NCBI GenBank assembly: GCA_030142905.1
Contig: JASJOG010000241.1
Coordinates: 404,981 to 468,980 of the forward strand
Direction: 5' to 3'
Length of the DNA stretch: 64,000 nucleotides
Origin: Heliopora coerulea
Taxonomy: Eukaryota > Cnidaria > Anthozoa > Scleralcyonacea > Helioporidae
Shown piece by piece: positions 1 to 12,536 of this stretch (position 1 is the stretch's first letter; every line of letters begins with the position of its first letter). The notes under the pieces are model-generated. The model was not told the origin of the DNA and searched no databases. It saw nothing but the letters and a program-made list of their open reading frames with translations. A program made the position numbers and the translations under genes.

Positions 1-772
1 TATCGTGATTTTAAATGTGAGAAAAACATGTTTACTTTTCTCCACAAATTTCCCCGGCTTAGAAAACATAAATTTTCGAAGTATCTTCGAGAATTAGCGT
101 ATTAAGGAGTTCGTTTTCGAATCATTTAAAAACTCGCAATATCTACTTTGTCGGATCTAAAACACTCTGCTTCGTCCCGTGTTTCAAACCCGATAAATCG
201 GCTTACCATTTTACTTTTACCTGATCATGTTCCAGGAGTATTCAAGGACTTTTAGGAAAACTGTAAATTTCATGGGTTTGTCAAGCGTCCTTGAAAGTCA
301 AAATTTGGTTCAAGGAGTGTTTAAGGAGTTCAAGGAATAGCACGACCCCTGTCTTGTTGCACACTGAAATAGCGAGTTCTCAAATGTCAGTATTTTTCGG
401 TATTTCATCCCTTACTCTTCGCGACTGTCTGCTGGCACTGGATTTTGTTTTGCTTACCCTTCAATAAATTTCAGTTCCTTCTTTGTCTCTTGTAAATTTG
501 GAACATCGTGTATCTAAAATAATATCAATATTTATATGTAAGTACGCACTATACCTCAGACAAATCTACGCACATGGAGTTCCTAACAATACAAACTCTT
601 GTACAGTTTTATCGCGTGAGAGACCTTAACCTTACGTCTATCGGTACAGCAGAAGGCAAACGTGGACCCAGGAGGGTGCCAGAGGGGGGCAGAGGGGGTT
701 AGAGCCCCCCGTCGGAGAACCTTAGGCCATCTGTCGGAAAAAAATTAATAACTGGTTGGGTAATTTTCACTG

Positions 773-810
<38 letters not shown>

Positions 811-1190
811 CATATATTTATGTTTACTGAAGATGAATTTGTAGTAAAGTCGAAATATTACTACATTATAACCTCGTCTTGTTTTCACTCAAATCTTGAG
901 TTCCAAGATGTCACTCTTATTCGTAGCATGTTTCATATTACACTTCTTAAAGTTATTGGCAGGCACTGGATTTTGATAAAACTATTCTGTTGAAGTTTGA
1001 TTGCACCAATTTGAGTTGAAAAACTTCAGCATATTTTGTCCAACTTTTTATGCTGTCAGTAACAATATTTGGCCTTAAAACTTCATAGTCTCCCCTTCTG
1101 AAGTGTATAATCATTGATGAGGTAGCTCACAAGAGTCTTTCATTATACACTAATCATTGCGTTGGTCGACGTATATGGCTTGATGTCTGA
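1..1190. other. intergenic, no gene seen
   Basis: AT-rich sequence with no open frame or splice-bounded exon that I can support. It holds one simple (AC)n tract and otherwise unremarkable sequence. Confidence 0.5.
776..808. repeat. (AC)n microsatellite
   Basis: An uninterrupted run of about 16 AC dinucleotides, read directly from the sequence. Confidence 0.95.
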
Positions 1191-1193
1191 GGT

Positions 1194-1435
1194 GGTGTTT
1201 ACATGGAAGCGAGCCTACTGTCCTAGTGGGACTCACCCTTTTTGGCGAGATCTCGCTTCCCTGTGAAATCCCTTGTAATATTTGTCACTAAGAGGTGGCC
1301 CTCCTATAACGCATGCGTGCCAGATCCAGCCTTGCTGGAAGGGCCAGAAAATTCCCATGTAAAGGCGAAGTGAAAGCCAGTCCTCTTACTAGGTCCCAGG
1401 CCTTACCAAGGTGGCTCGCTCGCCTCCATAAACAC
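1194..1435. mobile_element. MITE-like element with short inverted ends
   Basis: The left edge begins GTGTTTACATGGAAGCGAGC. The reverse complement of the right edge begins GTGTTTATGGAGGCGAGCGA, the same with a small gap. The interior is non-coding. About 240 bp with imperfect terminal inverted repeats fits a miniature non-autonomous DNA transposon. I see no clear target duplication, so the superfamily is unassigned. Confidence 0.45.
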
Positions 1436-1879
1436 TCCCTGAATATCGTATATCATCTTAAGTGTGTGTGCGGATGAGCAATGGAGCTTGCCATTTCTTC
1501 AAGATGATCTCTATTTCTTTCTAATTTCGTGTTGTTGTTGTTTAGGTCAGCCACCTCGCGAGAAATATTCTCGTTTTCACTATATCAAGAAAATGCAGCG
1601 TCAAAAATGCTTGAATGAATATTCTCGTGCAGCATTTTGGACAAAACACACATATCACATGGTAACAAAATAAGATAACTCTTCTCACCCGGCTAACTTT
1701 TCACGCTCATTCTCTTGACTCTTCACCTCTAACGGAGAAAGATGGAAAGAATGAAGATTACTATCATTAATAAACTTTCAACTATTAATTCACAATTTAC
1801 AATAACCTTTTCACTGCGGGAGCTCTCCCCTAGATTTACCTCTCCCCCCAACGTGGAAGAGTTAATTGAGCTGTTATTA

Positions 1880-2047
1880 CTGAGATAGTCATGACTGATA
1901 TTGTCATGACTGACCTTGTCATGATTGACATTGTCATAATTGAGATGGTCATAATTGAAATGGTCATGATTGAAATGGTCATAACTAAAATGGTTATCAT
2001 TGAGCTGGTTTATCGTCGAGACAGTCATAACTGAGATGGTTATAACT
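1880..2047. repeat. 15-bp minisatellite flanked by direct repeats
   Basis: About eleven copies of a 15-bp unit of the form GTCATRAYTGANATN follow each other. Because 15 is a multiple of three, the minus strand stays open and reads as a His/Asp/Asn-rich pseudo-peptide, which I do not treat as a gene. The array is bracketed by two near-identical copies of a 21-bp sequence around TTTCACTGCGGGAGCTCTCC (1808-1828 and 2048-2068). Confidence 0.85.
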
Positions 2048-2165
2048 CTTTCACTGCGGGAGCTCTCCTCTTGACGAGTAAAATCATCTGTGGTTAGCCA
2101 GACTAAAATAATAGAAGTCTTACGCCGCCAGGTGACAGTTCATGAAGTTAAGGTGGTAGTCAACC
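2041..2165. repeat. interspersed repeat, copy 1
   Basis: Contains GACGAGTAAAATC, then TTAGCCAGACTAAAAT, then CAGTTCATGAAGTTAAGG. The same order of diverged blocks recurs at 3556-3680 and, inverted, at 45599-45710, so this is a dispersed repeat family of unknown class. Confidence 0.5.
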
Positions 2166-5100
2166 CTAACATTTGTGGAAACTTTCCAAATTTCTTAAAA
2201 AAAAAATAATTTTTACGCCACTGAATTGAAGTATTACTGTGTTTTCATCTTCTTTACTTATTTTTACAATATTTCAATGGTTTGCTTCAACATGTTAATT
2301 TATCTGGAAAGGTGTCATTAAATTTACCATAGGAACCGTATTAGATGGTACCGTTGACTTTGATTGCTATTGGTTTTTTAAGTTGGTCGTTCACAGGAGT
2401 TTAAATTTTGACAGAGGAAGGTAAAAATCAGTTTCGGTCAACCTAACAAAGTATTCCAACTTAATTATTCATGTTACGCTCTAACTGTTCAGCGTTGACT
2501 CATACACTTATTTTAGTGTAAACATGTGTTCGCAGAGGTCCACCATCGTTTAAGCTAATCAAAATTCATCCTCATTTGGTCCGCTTAGCCGTTCAAGCTC
2601 CTGCGAACCGAAGTTCTTCTGTTCTCACATCGCTGATCATACCTGGCGATAAACACACGGTATTTCAAAGGCGTTATCGAATTTCAGACAAAATCTCTTC
2701 AGTTTTTCCGTGTGTAAACAGAAACTCTGATTCTTTTTAACGAACTCGTGTAAGTATGGTGTAAACTCTCTTTTAGTTTAATCACGAAAGCGTCATTTGA
2801 ATACCGATTTTATTGAAATACCAATTTTTGTCCGGTTTTTTATGGGTTTTTGGTTTTTCACCCAAACCAACATCGGTTTTATCGGTTTTCAAAAAAACAC
2901 AGATTTTTTTTTGGTTTATCGATTAACGGCCTCACACTATTTGTTATGGGGTTGAACAAGGTCATCCGGTTTAGACATTTGTCACGGCAACAATGAACGA
3001 TGACGCTTACGTGGAGGTGTTTCTGACGTGGTATGTAAGCTAAACTTTGGCAAAGTTTGGCAAAAGCAAACGAGGCACAGTAGCGTGACATACTTATAGT
3101 GGACCGGGGTATCATGGGATCGACTTTTTTCAGTCTGCCCAGGTAGCGAGAGCGTTTAAGCGTGAGATAAGGCATGGAAGGGCAAGCCTTACCGTTTCTA
3201 TTCCCATAGATCTCGACCGAAGCTTGTGAAATATAATCTATCATTTTCCAACGTCACCATAATCCACACGTCATGATGAAAATTCAATCAGGATATTTTA
3301 CTCCGAATTTATTTTTCGCTTGTTAATCCTCCCCTAGTGTTGTATGTTTACACATTATGATCTCATGTCAAAACGAATTTAACGTTCTACCTGAAGAAAT
3401 CTTTGTTTTTATGGACTGCCTTGAATTGGGCTCGACATAAGAGAGGGCAGTCCTGGCAACAAATTAAAAACACGTCAAATTGAGTACAATAACAAATAAC
3501 GACACTGGGATAAAGTAGGGGCAGTGGGATATACGTTGACCAAACAGATAAGTTTTTTAAACCTTCAACGCCCAGGGTGCATCCCTGTGGCGAGTAAAAT
3601 CGTCTGGCATTAGCCAGAGTAGAACACTGAAGTGCTTCCTTGCCAGTTCATTGGTTAAGGAGACAGCTGTGTTGAACCCTGTAGTTAGCTCCAAGTGTGA
3701 ACAGTGAAGGTTGAATGTTGCCTTCGAACTTGCCTCGAGCTGCAGCTGGTAAGGCTGCGGAGCCTTATATATCGGTGAAACTTCCCGGCACCTCCACACG
3801 CGCGTCTCAGACCACATGGCAATGTCGACCCTTACTGGCAAAAACGTAAAAATCCTCCACCTACTGGTATTCTTTCACACCACCTTGATACTGGACACCC
3901 AATCTCTTTCGATGACTTTAAAATTCTCAGCCTTTTCTTTTGAATCCGAATTACTTCTACACGACAGTATATTTATTACGAAATTTAACGCATTTTAAAT
4001 GCTAACATTGGTTCGGCCCTATTCTTTTTGTTTTGATATCTCTATTTTGTTTTATTTGATCCTTCTTGTGTCTCATAGCTGTCATCGCTATTTTTATTCT
4101 GTTCTCCTATTGGTTCAATAGGAACCTTACGTAAACACGACGGGATCGTCAAAGACGACGTCCTTCCTTCACCAGACTATTTCATCCAAAACAAAGAGAA
4201 CAGATTTTCTTTTTTTTTAATCCCAAGAGTTATCCCAACGCTGTTCTTATTCTGAACACAATGTCACTCAAAGCATTTTAACGTATTCAGGACGACGGTG
4301 GCTCATAAAGCAATGACAGTTGTTAGTTGAGTTTGACTTGAACGCTTTCAACTGAGACCTTTTAGAAACTATGAAGTATTCTGAAGGTCTAAAAAACTAC
4401 ATCAGCTATCAAATACGACGTCAATGATTCGAGGTTCTTTTAAATGATAAAATTAAGATTGCCTAATCACTACCGTCACCGCCCTAGTAGCTTAAGGCCC
4501 CTAATGCCCAGAAGAGACCGGTCATTATTTCAGGCTCGGCTTGGGGCCGAAGAGAAACTACTTTGACAAAGAAAAAACTTTTCACCCGAACATCCTTAGA
4601 CGAAAAATTTAAAACACCCATCCATGCGTAGATAAAGTAAACTATTTTATCCAACTCAAAGAGTGAAAGGACGAAAATCAAAAGTAAAGAAGAAGACGAG
4701 TATTTTATCCAAATCTAAATCGAGCAGTTTAAACCCAAAAAGGAACATATCAAGTGATGATGATATTCCCATTGACATATCTCATTGGCGTTCCTCCGAG
4801 TTTTATGCTGGGCTCTAATAGTCATTACTGGACGGTAAAACCTTTTAATTATTTGTTTCACATGTCAAAGTTTCTTTCAGTGAAAACTGGCCAAGAATTC
4901 TCTTTGGTGTACGCGAAGTTTTCAGCTTTTGCGTGAGATCTTAAGTTGTGCGCCAAGAAACTAGGAGCAGGCCGCACACGTGCCGCTGAAGTCCAAAACG
5001 AATTTTGAGCCATTCAGGATCGTCAAATGATTTGAAGGACTATAGTCTGAATGAAAATATAAACAATATTATGTACCTGTAAGAGTCGATGCTGGCTGTC

Positions 5101-6820
5101 GATATGGACTGAAAGAAACAAAATGCCAAGTGATTGAAACATTGAATGAGTGTAGTTAATTTACATGAGCGATGTTCTCGTAACATTAAACATTAATTGC
5201 TCAACTGTTTCAGGTGAATTAGACACATTCAAAGCTCGTAATAATTGGACGCACCACGCCACGCCACAATCCCAAGGTGTGGGAATGAGCACTACATGAT
5301 TTTAAGGAGTAAAATGTTTTCAATCGGCAAGTTAAAACCTGCTTGGCGTTACCTTAGTCCTAAGCTAACTTATAAAAAACACGGTTCATGTTTTTTGTGC
5401 TCGTTAGGTTTATGGATGCAGCTGAGAAATTCGGAGACACTTAAAAAGCCATGCAGTAGATGCTCTCAGCTATCATCTCAGGCGCGACTCTTACGCTTTC
5501 TTCTAACCCTCATAACTACCCACAAGTATCCAAAGCCGGAGATAGTTTACATTTTAGTAAACATAGTAAGGTTACCTTTCGCCACTTGAGTTGGTTATGT
5601 CAAACAATGAAGGTTCTATATTCGAAAACAATACATTGGTAAATTGGCAAACTTACTAAGGTAAAAACACAATTACCGGCGAAACACTAGTAAAATATAC
5701 TCCAACTGATATTAAAGTTAGTACAAATAACATGTCTGGTGTTCACACCAAAAAACCTTGAATTAAAAAAACTGCAATGTTTTCAGTGTCTAAATGCTCC
5801 TGAAGTACATCGTCACTCGTAAGTTTATTGTAAGTTTGAAAGTATTTAGCGAACTTGCAGTTTTTAATGTCATTAACAGAATTTCACAGACAAACACAAC
5901 TTGAATGAAATATTCTCAGTCTTAAATTATTCCTGCATTTTGGAGTAAACTAGACTGTATATGCAGGTCAACATCAGTTATCACAATAGTATCCCAATAG
6001 CATATCAACTCTAATACTGTTGCAATAGATAAAATTTCCACCATAGTCATCCCATAGATTAACGCAACAAATGTTGAGTGTAGGAGTTTGGACATACGTT
6101 AGATGATTAACTTACATCAAACCCTAACCTCAGAAAAATCGATTTCAGGGTCCTGTTTTTCTGAGGCTAGGGCTTGAGAGCGTACATCGATCTTCTAAGA
6201 TACCTCCAGGCTCCCACATTTACAGCATTTCTTCCAAAAATTTGTGTCCTCCATCGTTTGGGGGTAATTCGTTGACCAGGTCTGCCTGATCTTTGACCAC
6301 TCAATGTCTGAACCACCATTGTTTTTGCAATGAGACAATCACTTCGTACTTTGCCAGACTCGCCAAAACCACGGGATAAACTAACAATGTAACGAAGGTG
6401 CAGGCGTCCTCCATTTATTCACTAGTGCCAGTCTCCTGCCACCCTAAGAGAGCAACGGATCTTAACTGTTCATACTCCGTACGTCTCAGTAATTCCCAAG
6501 GAACTGTTGGCAGAACTATTACTTGGTGTTTCGTCCGGCGGCGGCGACTCGAAAATTCAAAAACTGGTCCCGGATGAACACGGGGTTATTCAACTTTCGT
6601 ACTGCGTCGTCGGTGTGCGACTCAGCGGCTTCGGCACCAGCAGAGGCAGTGGGATCTCTGCCCTCTGTCGTACTTGAGCCCAGTCCCACTCCTTGAACAG
6701 ATGAACAGCATCAATTGATAAAACGTGGGGAAAAGATCAATCAAATCATCAATTTAAGGGAAATTAAGGCTCCCACATGCGATCGGTTGTTCCTGAAGTG
6801 ATATACCATAATTGAACGGT
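2166..6820. other. long stretch without recognisable gene
   Basis: Short open frames occur on both strands, but none shows a family motif, and I found no coding-looking segment bounded by good splice sites. Inside are a second copy of the interspersed repeat near 3556-3680 and a short inverted repeat around 6121-6178, in which CCTCAGAAAAATCG faces TTTTTCTGAGGCTAGGG. Confidence 0.5.
3556..3680. repeat. interspersed repeat, copy 2
   Basis: Shares GCGAGTAAAATCGTCTGGC, TTAGCCAGAGTAGAA and CCAGTTCATTGGTTAAGG with the copy at 2041-2165. Seen by eye; divergence between copies suggests they are old. Confidence 0.5.
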
Positions 6821-7027
6821 TAAGCGCCCACCCCCCTTAGTTGCATAACTTTCGTTAAGAGAGGGGTGGGCGCTTACAAGAGATGAACGTTCTCTTCGGG
6901 AGAAAAAAAAAGCAGTAAATGAAAACAAGGCTAACCACACAGTTTTACGCGTTTTAAATAACGTATACACTTTAATTGTATAAAAACAAATTTAAAATGT
7001 AAACATTAATATTTTGAAATCATGTTC

Positions 7028-7240
7028 ACCAAACCCATCAAATCTGATTCGGAATCTTTATCACTATCAAACTACAAGTCTCCAAGTTCTTCACGCAAAT
7101 GAAAGTAAAATTATTGTAAACAAATTCCACACATTTGAAAAGCACCCAGCAAAGTCTAAAAGTCATATTCATCAAACTCGTCAAAATTTAATTCGGAATC
7201 TGTATCACTGTCAAACAATAAGTCTCCAAGTTCTCCTCTT
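7028..7240. repeat. 144-bp tandem duplication in transposase tail
   Basis: The segment around TCGGAATCTTTATCACTATC (from 7050) is repeated 144 bp later as TCGGAATCTGTATCACTGTC (from 7194), with flanking homology on both sides. On the minus strand the second copy encodes the acidic Asp/Glu-rich end of the transposase remnant at 7156-7589, so the duplication affected its C-terminal tail and downstream sequence. Confidence 0.7.
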
Positions 7241-7589
7241 AAGTCATCTTCGTTGAACGAAAGAAATTTTTCAGAAACTCGATCATCTGTGCCGTCAAGA
7301 TTGTTTGATATGCAGCAGGACAGGAAGGCGTCAATGACTGTCTGTTGGCTAATATTTTCCCACGCTTTGTTTATCCAATTGATGACGTTTTGGCGGAGTT
7401 TTCTTTTCCTTTTGAAGTGCCAACATTGTTCAGAAGTAGACTGTCGTGAACAGAGTTCCATTCTCGCACCCGCTTTCGATCCACCCCAAACTCTTGGTCT
7501 GTTTTAGAAACGTTGTGTCCATTTGTCCGATGCCATTGTACTACATCTATCTTCTCATCAACAGTGTATTGACTCAATTTAAGCGGCAT
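7156..7589 (-). pseudogene. internally deleted pogo/Tigger-like transposase
   Basis: Two overlapping minus-strand frames give the two ends of one protein. The upstream frame (7589-7371, 72 aa) starts MPLKLSQYTVDEKIDVVQWH and contains an N-terminal CENP-B/psq-type helix-turn-helix ending VDRKRVREW. The downstream frame (7461-7156) carries VINWINKAWENISQQTVIDA, typical of the region after the DDE catalytic core in Tigger/pogo proteins, then a very acidic tail. The whole catalytic domain is missing and the frame changes at the junction, so it cannot encode transposase. Known for the family: pogo-type transposases cut and paste at TA. Inference: an internally deleted, non-autonomous copy. Cytosine-rich inverted sequences near 6823-6878 and repeats near 7830-7910 may be subterminal parts of the same element. 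Confidence 0.8.
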
Positions 7590-7659
7590 GATCCCTGTCC
7601 AAAACTTACTGAATTATTCATTAGTGAGTGGTGTTGCGTGCATATTTATAGTGGATTTG

Positions 7660-7805
7660 CAGGCTAGTTAGGATCAAAATTAGTGAAGTGTTATTAGCTA
7701 TAAGTAGGGCGGACCTCTGTGAAGACATCTCGTTAACTTAGCAGGCCAGGATCAAAATTTACGAATTGTAATTGGTTATTAGCAAAGCGGACCTCTGGTA
7801 AAACA
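7660..7805. repeat. ~75-bp tandem duplication
   Basis: The sequence around GGATCAAAATTAGTGAAG, a run including GGTTATTAGC-like text, then GCGGACCTCTG is followed directly by a second, slightly diverged copy (GGATCAAAATTTACGAATTG through GCGGACCTCTGG). It is non-coding and probably belongs to the adjacent pogo-derived element. Confidence 0.6.
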
Positions 7806-7929
7806 TCACGTAATCTCTGGGTAAATGCTTAAAAATAGACGCCGGAAAAATACTTTCATTACGAAATGGGGAGTTGACGCTTACCCAAACACGGACGCTT
7901 AACCGGTCAATTACGTTGGTTGCGGAATT

Positions 7930-10870
7930 TCAAAATAAGAGGCACTGTCGCTTCTGGCACGAGGGTGTTCTGCTAGGTTGCCTGGTTCACTGAAACTCGG
8001 TGAACCACGCCTAGTCCAGTCAAAATACTGTAGTAATTTGTGAGCAGCCCATGATTTTTAGAAATAATAGATGCAAGCATGTACTTAAAAATATAGCAAT
8101 AGCAGGTGTGCAACTCTGGTCAATTGAGGAAGGTGCAATATAAAGATATTATTTCTGATATACTGCACGCGTGCGGCAGTCCAAGGGAAGGAGTAGACAA
8201 GGACTTCTAATAAACGTAACAAGTTGATTATTGACACATAATTTTATTGTTTTCCCATTGGCACAGTCACCTTCCCGCGGGACTTAGTACGCTGTAATCA
8301 TTATGTTTTATGTAATCATTATTGCGATAGTTTTCGGGGGTATTCAAGTCCCAGAGTTTCTATAAATGTCAACAAAAAATTTTGAATTAAGTCGTAGACG
8401 TGAAATATCCGTTAACAAAATCTGGAAAATTGAAAATACTCTTTTGAAGGATGTATGAGAAATGCACAATTGATTCCTAAATTTAGAGTTATTTGATAAA
8501 TCTCACACAGTCAATAAACAAATCAGTGATTTACACATATTTTATTTTATTTTTTGTCAATGAAATAAGAGCAGCAACTAATAAAACTATCAATAGTTCA
8601 CAAAATTATTGCAATAGTTATCAATAGTTTCTTTTACTATCCATACAGTACATCGACTATTGTGATCTTCTCTCAAGATATATCAATAGTTTGATGTATC
8701 GTTACCAGGCCATTCCGTTTCACGCGTGCGAGCACGAGTCGCCACATGCGCAAACCAAAGTATGCGTGCTATTTCTAACGCCTGAAAGTTCATCTTCACG
8801 TCTTCTTGGTCTCCTTGCCTATGAGGTGAAACCAACAATTCCACTTACTTTGTTGCAGTTAGAGAGCTCCGCTGGCACCATCGACGAAATTTTTTAACAG
8901 CTATCTAGCTCGTTTTAGTGTTTTAGGTTGACAGTGAAATGAGGGGATGTTTTCCCCCTCATAGGATATTTCGAAGAGAGGGGAAGGGTTAAAAGATGTC
9001 AAACACGGGAGATGAGTTCGCGTCAGTTTTGAAAAGATGCGTAGTCTGAACCACCTCAACAGGATGAAACCTAATGATGCGAAAAAAAGGGAAAAGTCAA
9101 TCTGCTCATGCTTTTAAACCACCGAATCGAACATTCTGGGGACAGCATATATGCGATGGTACGGTTTTTTGGGTTTTTTTTCCCCCCCAAAGAATTGGAC
9201 AGATGAAAAGGACTATGGAAATGACACTTATCAGCTTTGCCAACCATTTCTTAGCAACATTAACTGCCGCAAGATATGACTAGACCAAAGTTCTCAATGA
9301 AATTACGTTAAGTTTGGCATTGTAGGTTGGAATCAGCAATCAATGCGTGGAGAGTAGTGCAATTAACACAGATAATTCTGAAAATTCTGATATTTTTCAC
9401 AATCACGATCCTTTTGATGCAAAAAGCGAAATAGGATTAACATAAAGTCAAACCGTCTGAATAAATAGAATGGTTTGAAGATTTTTCTTTTGCAATAGTT
9501 TTAAGTGTGTTTTGATTGACTTTTAAAGTGCACACAATAACCTTAGTAACACTATGATGAATGAGGTAAAATGATTGTATTCATGCTATTTCCCTGTCAT
9601 AACTGGTCAATTCAAACACCGGTGCGATTCGCACGCGCAAGTTGATTCACGCGTGTGAGTCACCACGCGCGCTGTTTCGCTCACCAAAAGACCTGCGTTA
9701 CGTAACTAGAAAGGGGTGTCCTTGGAGCTGCAACTAGAATTTTGAATAGCATTAAAATGGCTGGCAATTGAAAGTAGTTAAATATTGCTACCATGATTGG
9801 AATGATGTAAACCAGTGCAGACAAAAATACAAACTGAACTGATTGTAATTTTAACTGCATTACCAGTTATTTTGCAAAATTCCCACAGTAGTCAGTAACA
9901 TCAGTTTCAATGAAAAGTCTTCGCAAGCTGTCCGTCCCACTGCTTATTACAGGCAACTCTCAGTAAACCTAACTTGCTCAAACACAGTTTACCTTCAAGT
10001 AATTAGCTACTAGGAATAACAGGGAATGGCTTACTTTATTTAGCAAGTTTCAGTAAAGCTGACACGCCTGCTGGTGGACCTCCTTGACTTTGAACATTTT
10101 CTAGTGGTCTCTTCAGAATCATATGAAAAACCCATACAAAGATGCTTTTAACTGCCTGGTTATTTTGAGTAAACATTTGTGAAGGATCAATACGCATTCA
10201 AGTTTTCCACCAACAATCTAAAAGTTGAACTTACAGTTTGCTAATGACTTCCAGATGAGTTTAAATTTGTATGTGTGGTATCTGCCACACATTGTCATAT
10301 TTTCATAACCCTGTGTAAACTGTCAGTTTACCTTTAAATTTATTGAAAAACATTAACTCTAAAACTAAAAATTTAACTCCTTAGCTGGTCATAAATGTTC
10401 TTTTATTATTTTACTCAAAGACCCAAGACAAGTACAAAGACCAAGACAAAGTACTCTTCCAGCACCATTTTACTCTGGCTAATGACAGATGACTCTACTC
10501 ATAGGTGATGACCTCCAGGTACAAAAGTGTTAATATGTGAGCATGACGAGGTAATAAATATTTACTATGAGAATCAGGGTCAAATTTAGTCATGGACATG
10601 GCTGATGATAGCCTGCAAATGTCTGCCAATAGGAAAATATTTTCACCAACTCAGCAGCTAGTTTTCAGGGATGATTGAGTTCACAAGGATCAGCCATCAC
10701 TTGCCAAAATATCAGGGCCATGAAATTTTGTAAGTCATGAACATACCTCTCAATCTCATACAATAATTATCATCAAAAGCAGAAATCAATGTTGAAAATG
10801 GAACTCTGTTAAATCATTCTAATATTCTACACTTCATGCAGTAACCAACCCTAAGTTTCCCAATATAGTG
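7930..10870. other. no gene recognised
   Basis: AT-rich sequence with scattered short frames. I saw no family motifs or convincing exons. Confidence 0.45.
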
Positions 10871-10879
10871 TACTGCCAC

Positions 10880-10974
10880 CACGTGACATCACTTACCTGT
10901 CTTAAGCGACCACCTGACATTTACGACCACTTTTGCCTGGCAAAAGGAGTGGTCATAAAACTCAGGTTCTACTG
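10880..10974. mobile_element. fragment of pogo-type MITE (right end)
   Basis: The block with CGACCACCTG, TACGACCACTTTTGCCTGG and the terminal AACTCAGGTTCTACTG followed by TA matches the right end of the element at 23264-24056. Only this end is present. Confidence 0.75.
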
Positions 10975-11699
10975 TATCTCTATGCACTTCCTTTCCAATT
11001 TATATGTTAGACATGTTCCAATACCTTTTTACAACCACAAAAGTTCAGCCCTGATAAAACAAAAATTTCCAAGGGTAACCAAATTTCAAGGTAATATCCA
11101 ATGACATTTTTGACCTTGGACTGAAAATTTTAAATTTGACCCTTGGAGAATGCTAATTTGGAAAAATACCTGTACAAGGAAAAATCTTTGATCAGTATTA
11201 ACAAGTTTACAATAAAACATTTTGCCAATTTCAAGTTTGTTTTAATCTTTCTCACTCTCAGTACACCCCAGCAGTTTGACTTTAAGCTGTAAATTTGTTC
11301 TGTCTGTCACCTTCCTATTGGCTCCTTGGGCTTTTGATCTTTCTGGTCAGCCACATACAATGATTGAGGGTGCTTGTTTGTCTCTTCTTTGGAGAGGAGG
11401 TAAGTTTGGCTGTGACTGTGTGAGAGTTAAATGTTTAATACTTGCAGTACATACTTTTGGCTTGTCTTAATTCCATCATTATTGACCACATGATTTTCAT
11501 AAATTTTTATGAAAGTTTTTGAAAGTTACAGAGTGTAATTGCCATTTGTTTCAAATATATTATATTATACATTTCTAAACTTTTCAATTGTAGAAATGTT
11601 TGAAATTTTTATGTAACATACAGTAACTGCTTTTAACCTAATCAGAAGAACACTTCCCACACTTAGTAGATGCCACAACATGCAACAAAAACTCCTTAC

Positions 11700-11756
11700 C
11701 TGTGTGTTTGGATCAATGTCATCTAAAGCTAATCCACGTACAGGAGATTTTGTCAT
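11700..11756 (-). CDS. exon-like 57-nt segment, product unknown
   Basis: On the minus strand a pyrimidine-poor but usable acceptor (TTTTAAAG) is followed by exactly 19 codons, MTKSPVRGLALDDIDPNTQ, then the strong donor CAG|GTAAGG. Exact codon length, clean phase and good splice sites are what a real exon looks like, but I cannot assign a family and found no convincing partner exon. It may be an isolated exon of a minus-strand gene whose other exons I did not recognise, or chance. Confidence 0.35.
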
Positions 11757-12049
11757 CTTTAAAATCTACATCTAAGTAATTAAATGATGTCTTAGTTAAA
11801 AAATTTAAACAGACCATTGTAAATAATATACCAATCCATACTGTGTATGCACCATAAAAATTGATTTTTAGTGTGCAACGTTCAAACCTAACAACATGCT
11901 AAACTCTCAGGGTACAAAGGAAATGACAACTCTATATATTTTATATATTGATTTATTTTTAGTTATTTTCACACTGCTATCTTTGACTTGAGAAACTTTC
12001 ATCCCTTTACAATCAATGTACTGTACTGTACTATTGTCATTGACATGAT

Positions 12050-12528
12050 CAGTGCCAGATTTATACAGGGACAAAAGGGGCAATTGCCCTAGGCCCCCCA
12101 GCCAGAGGGGCCCCCCTCTATGCAAAAATATAATGATTAAAAAATTAGTTTCTTTTATTAACCCTTTGTTTACTGATGGGACTTTAATGTCTCAAGTAGA
12201 AGAGTGACTTTATTGGTCAGTAGCCAGTAGGGGTGCTGAAGAACCTGTAAGGAGAAGGGACTTTTGAGTCCATTCTGTGTGTTTCATAGAAGAGCCTGGA
12301 AACAATTTAATTCAGCAGTTTAACTTAATTCAAAATTTACTTCAAGTTTTGCAGGCATGTATAACACATTTAATATCTCTACGTATGTACAACTTGACAG
12401 TTCCGGTTACCTGCAATAAACAGACTTTGATGTGTACATTTGGTGATTTGTTGTGTATTTCCATGTATGGGAGGCTGCCCACCAAACAAGAAGTGCCCTG
12501 GGAACCCCAAGGTCTAAATCCAGCACTG
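12050..12528. mobile_element. non-autonomous hAT element (479 bp)
   Basis: The left end is CAGTGCCAGATTTATACAGG; the reverse complement of the right end is CAGTGCTGGATTTAGACC. The 8 bases outside each end are GACATGAT and GACATATC, consistent with a diverged 8-bp hAT target duplication. The interior is non-coding, with C-rich subterminal blocks near both ends. Confidence 0.75.
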
Positions 12529-12536
12529 GACATATC

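Noticed and set aside
1729..2028. 99-codon His/Asn/Asp-rich ORF
   Set aside because: Open only because the 15-bp repeat unit is a multiple of three.
2879..3244. 121-codon minus-strand ORF
   Set aside because: No domain, no exon structure, and length is within chance for this composition.
5245..5642. Overlapping 114- and 60-codon plus-strand ORFs
   Set aside because: No recognisable motif; a splice-like context was not found around them.
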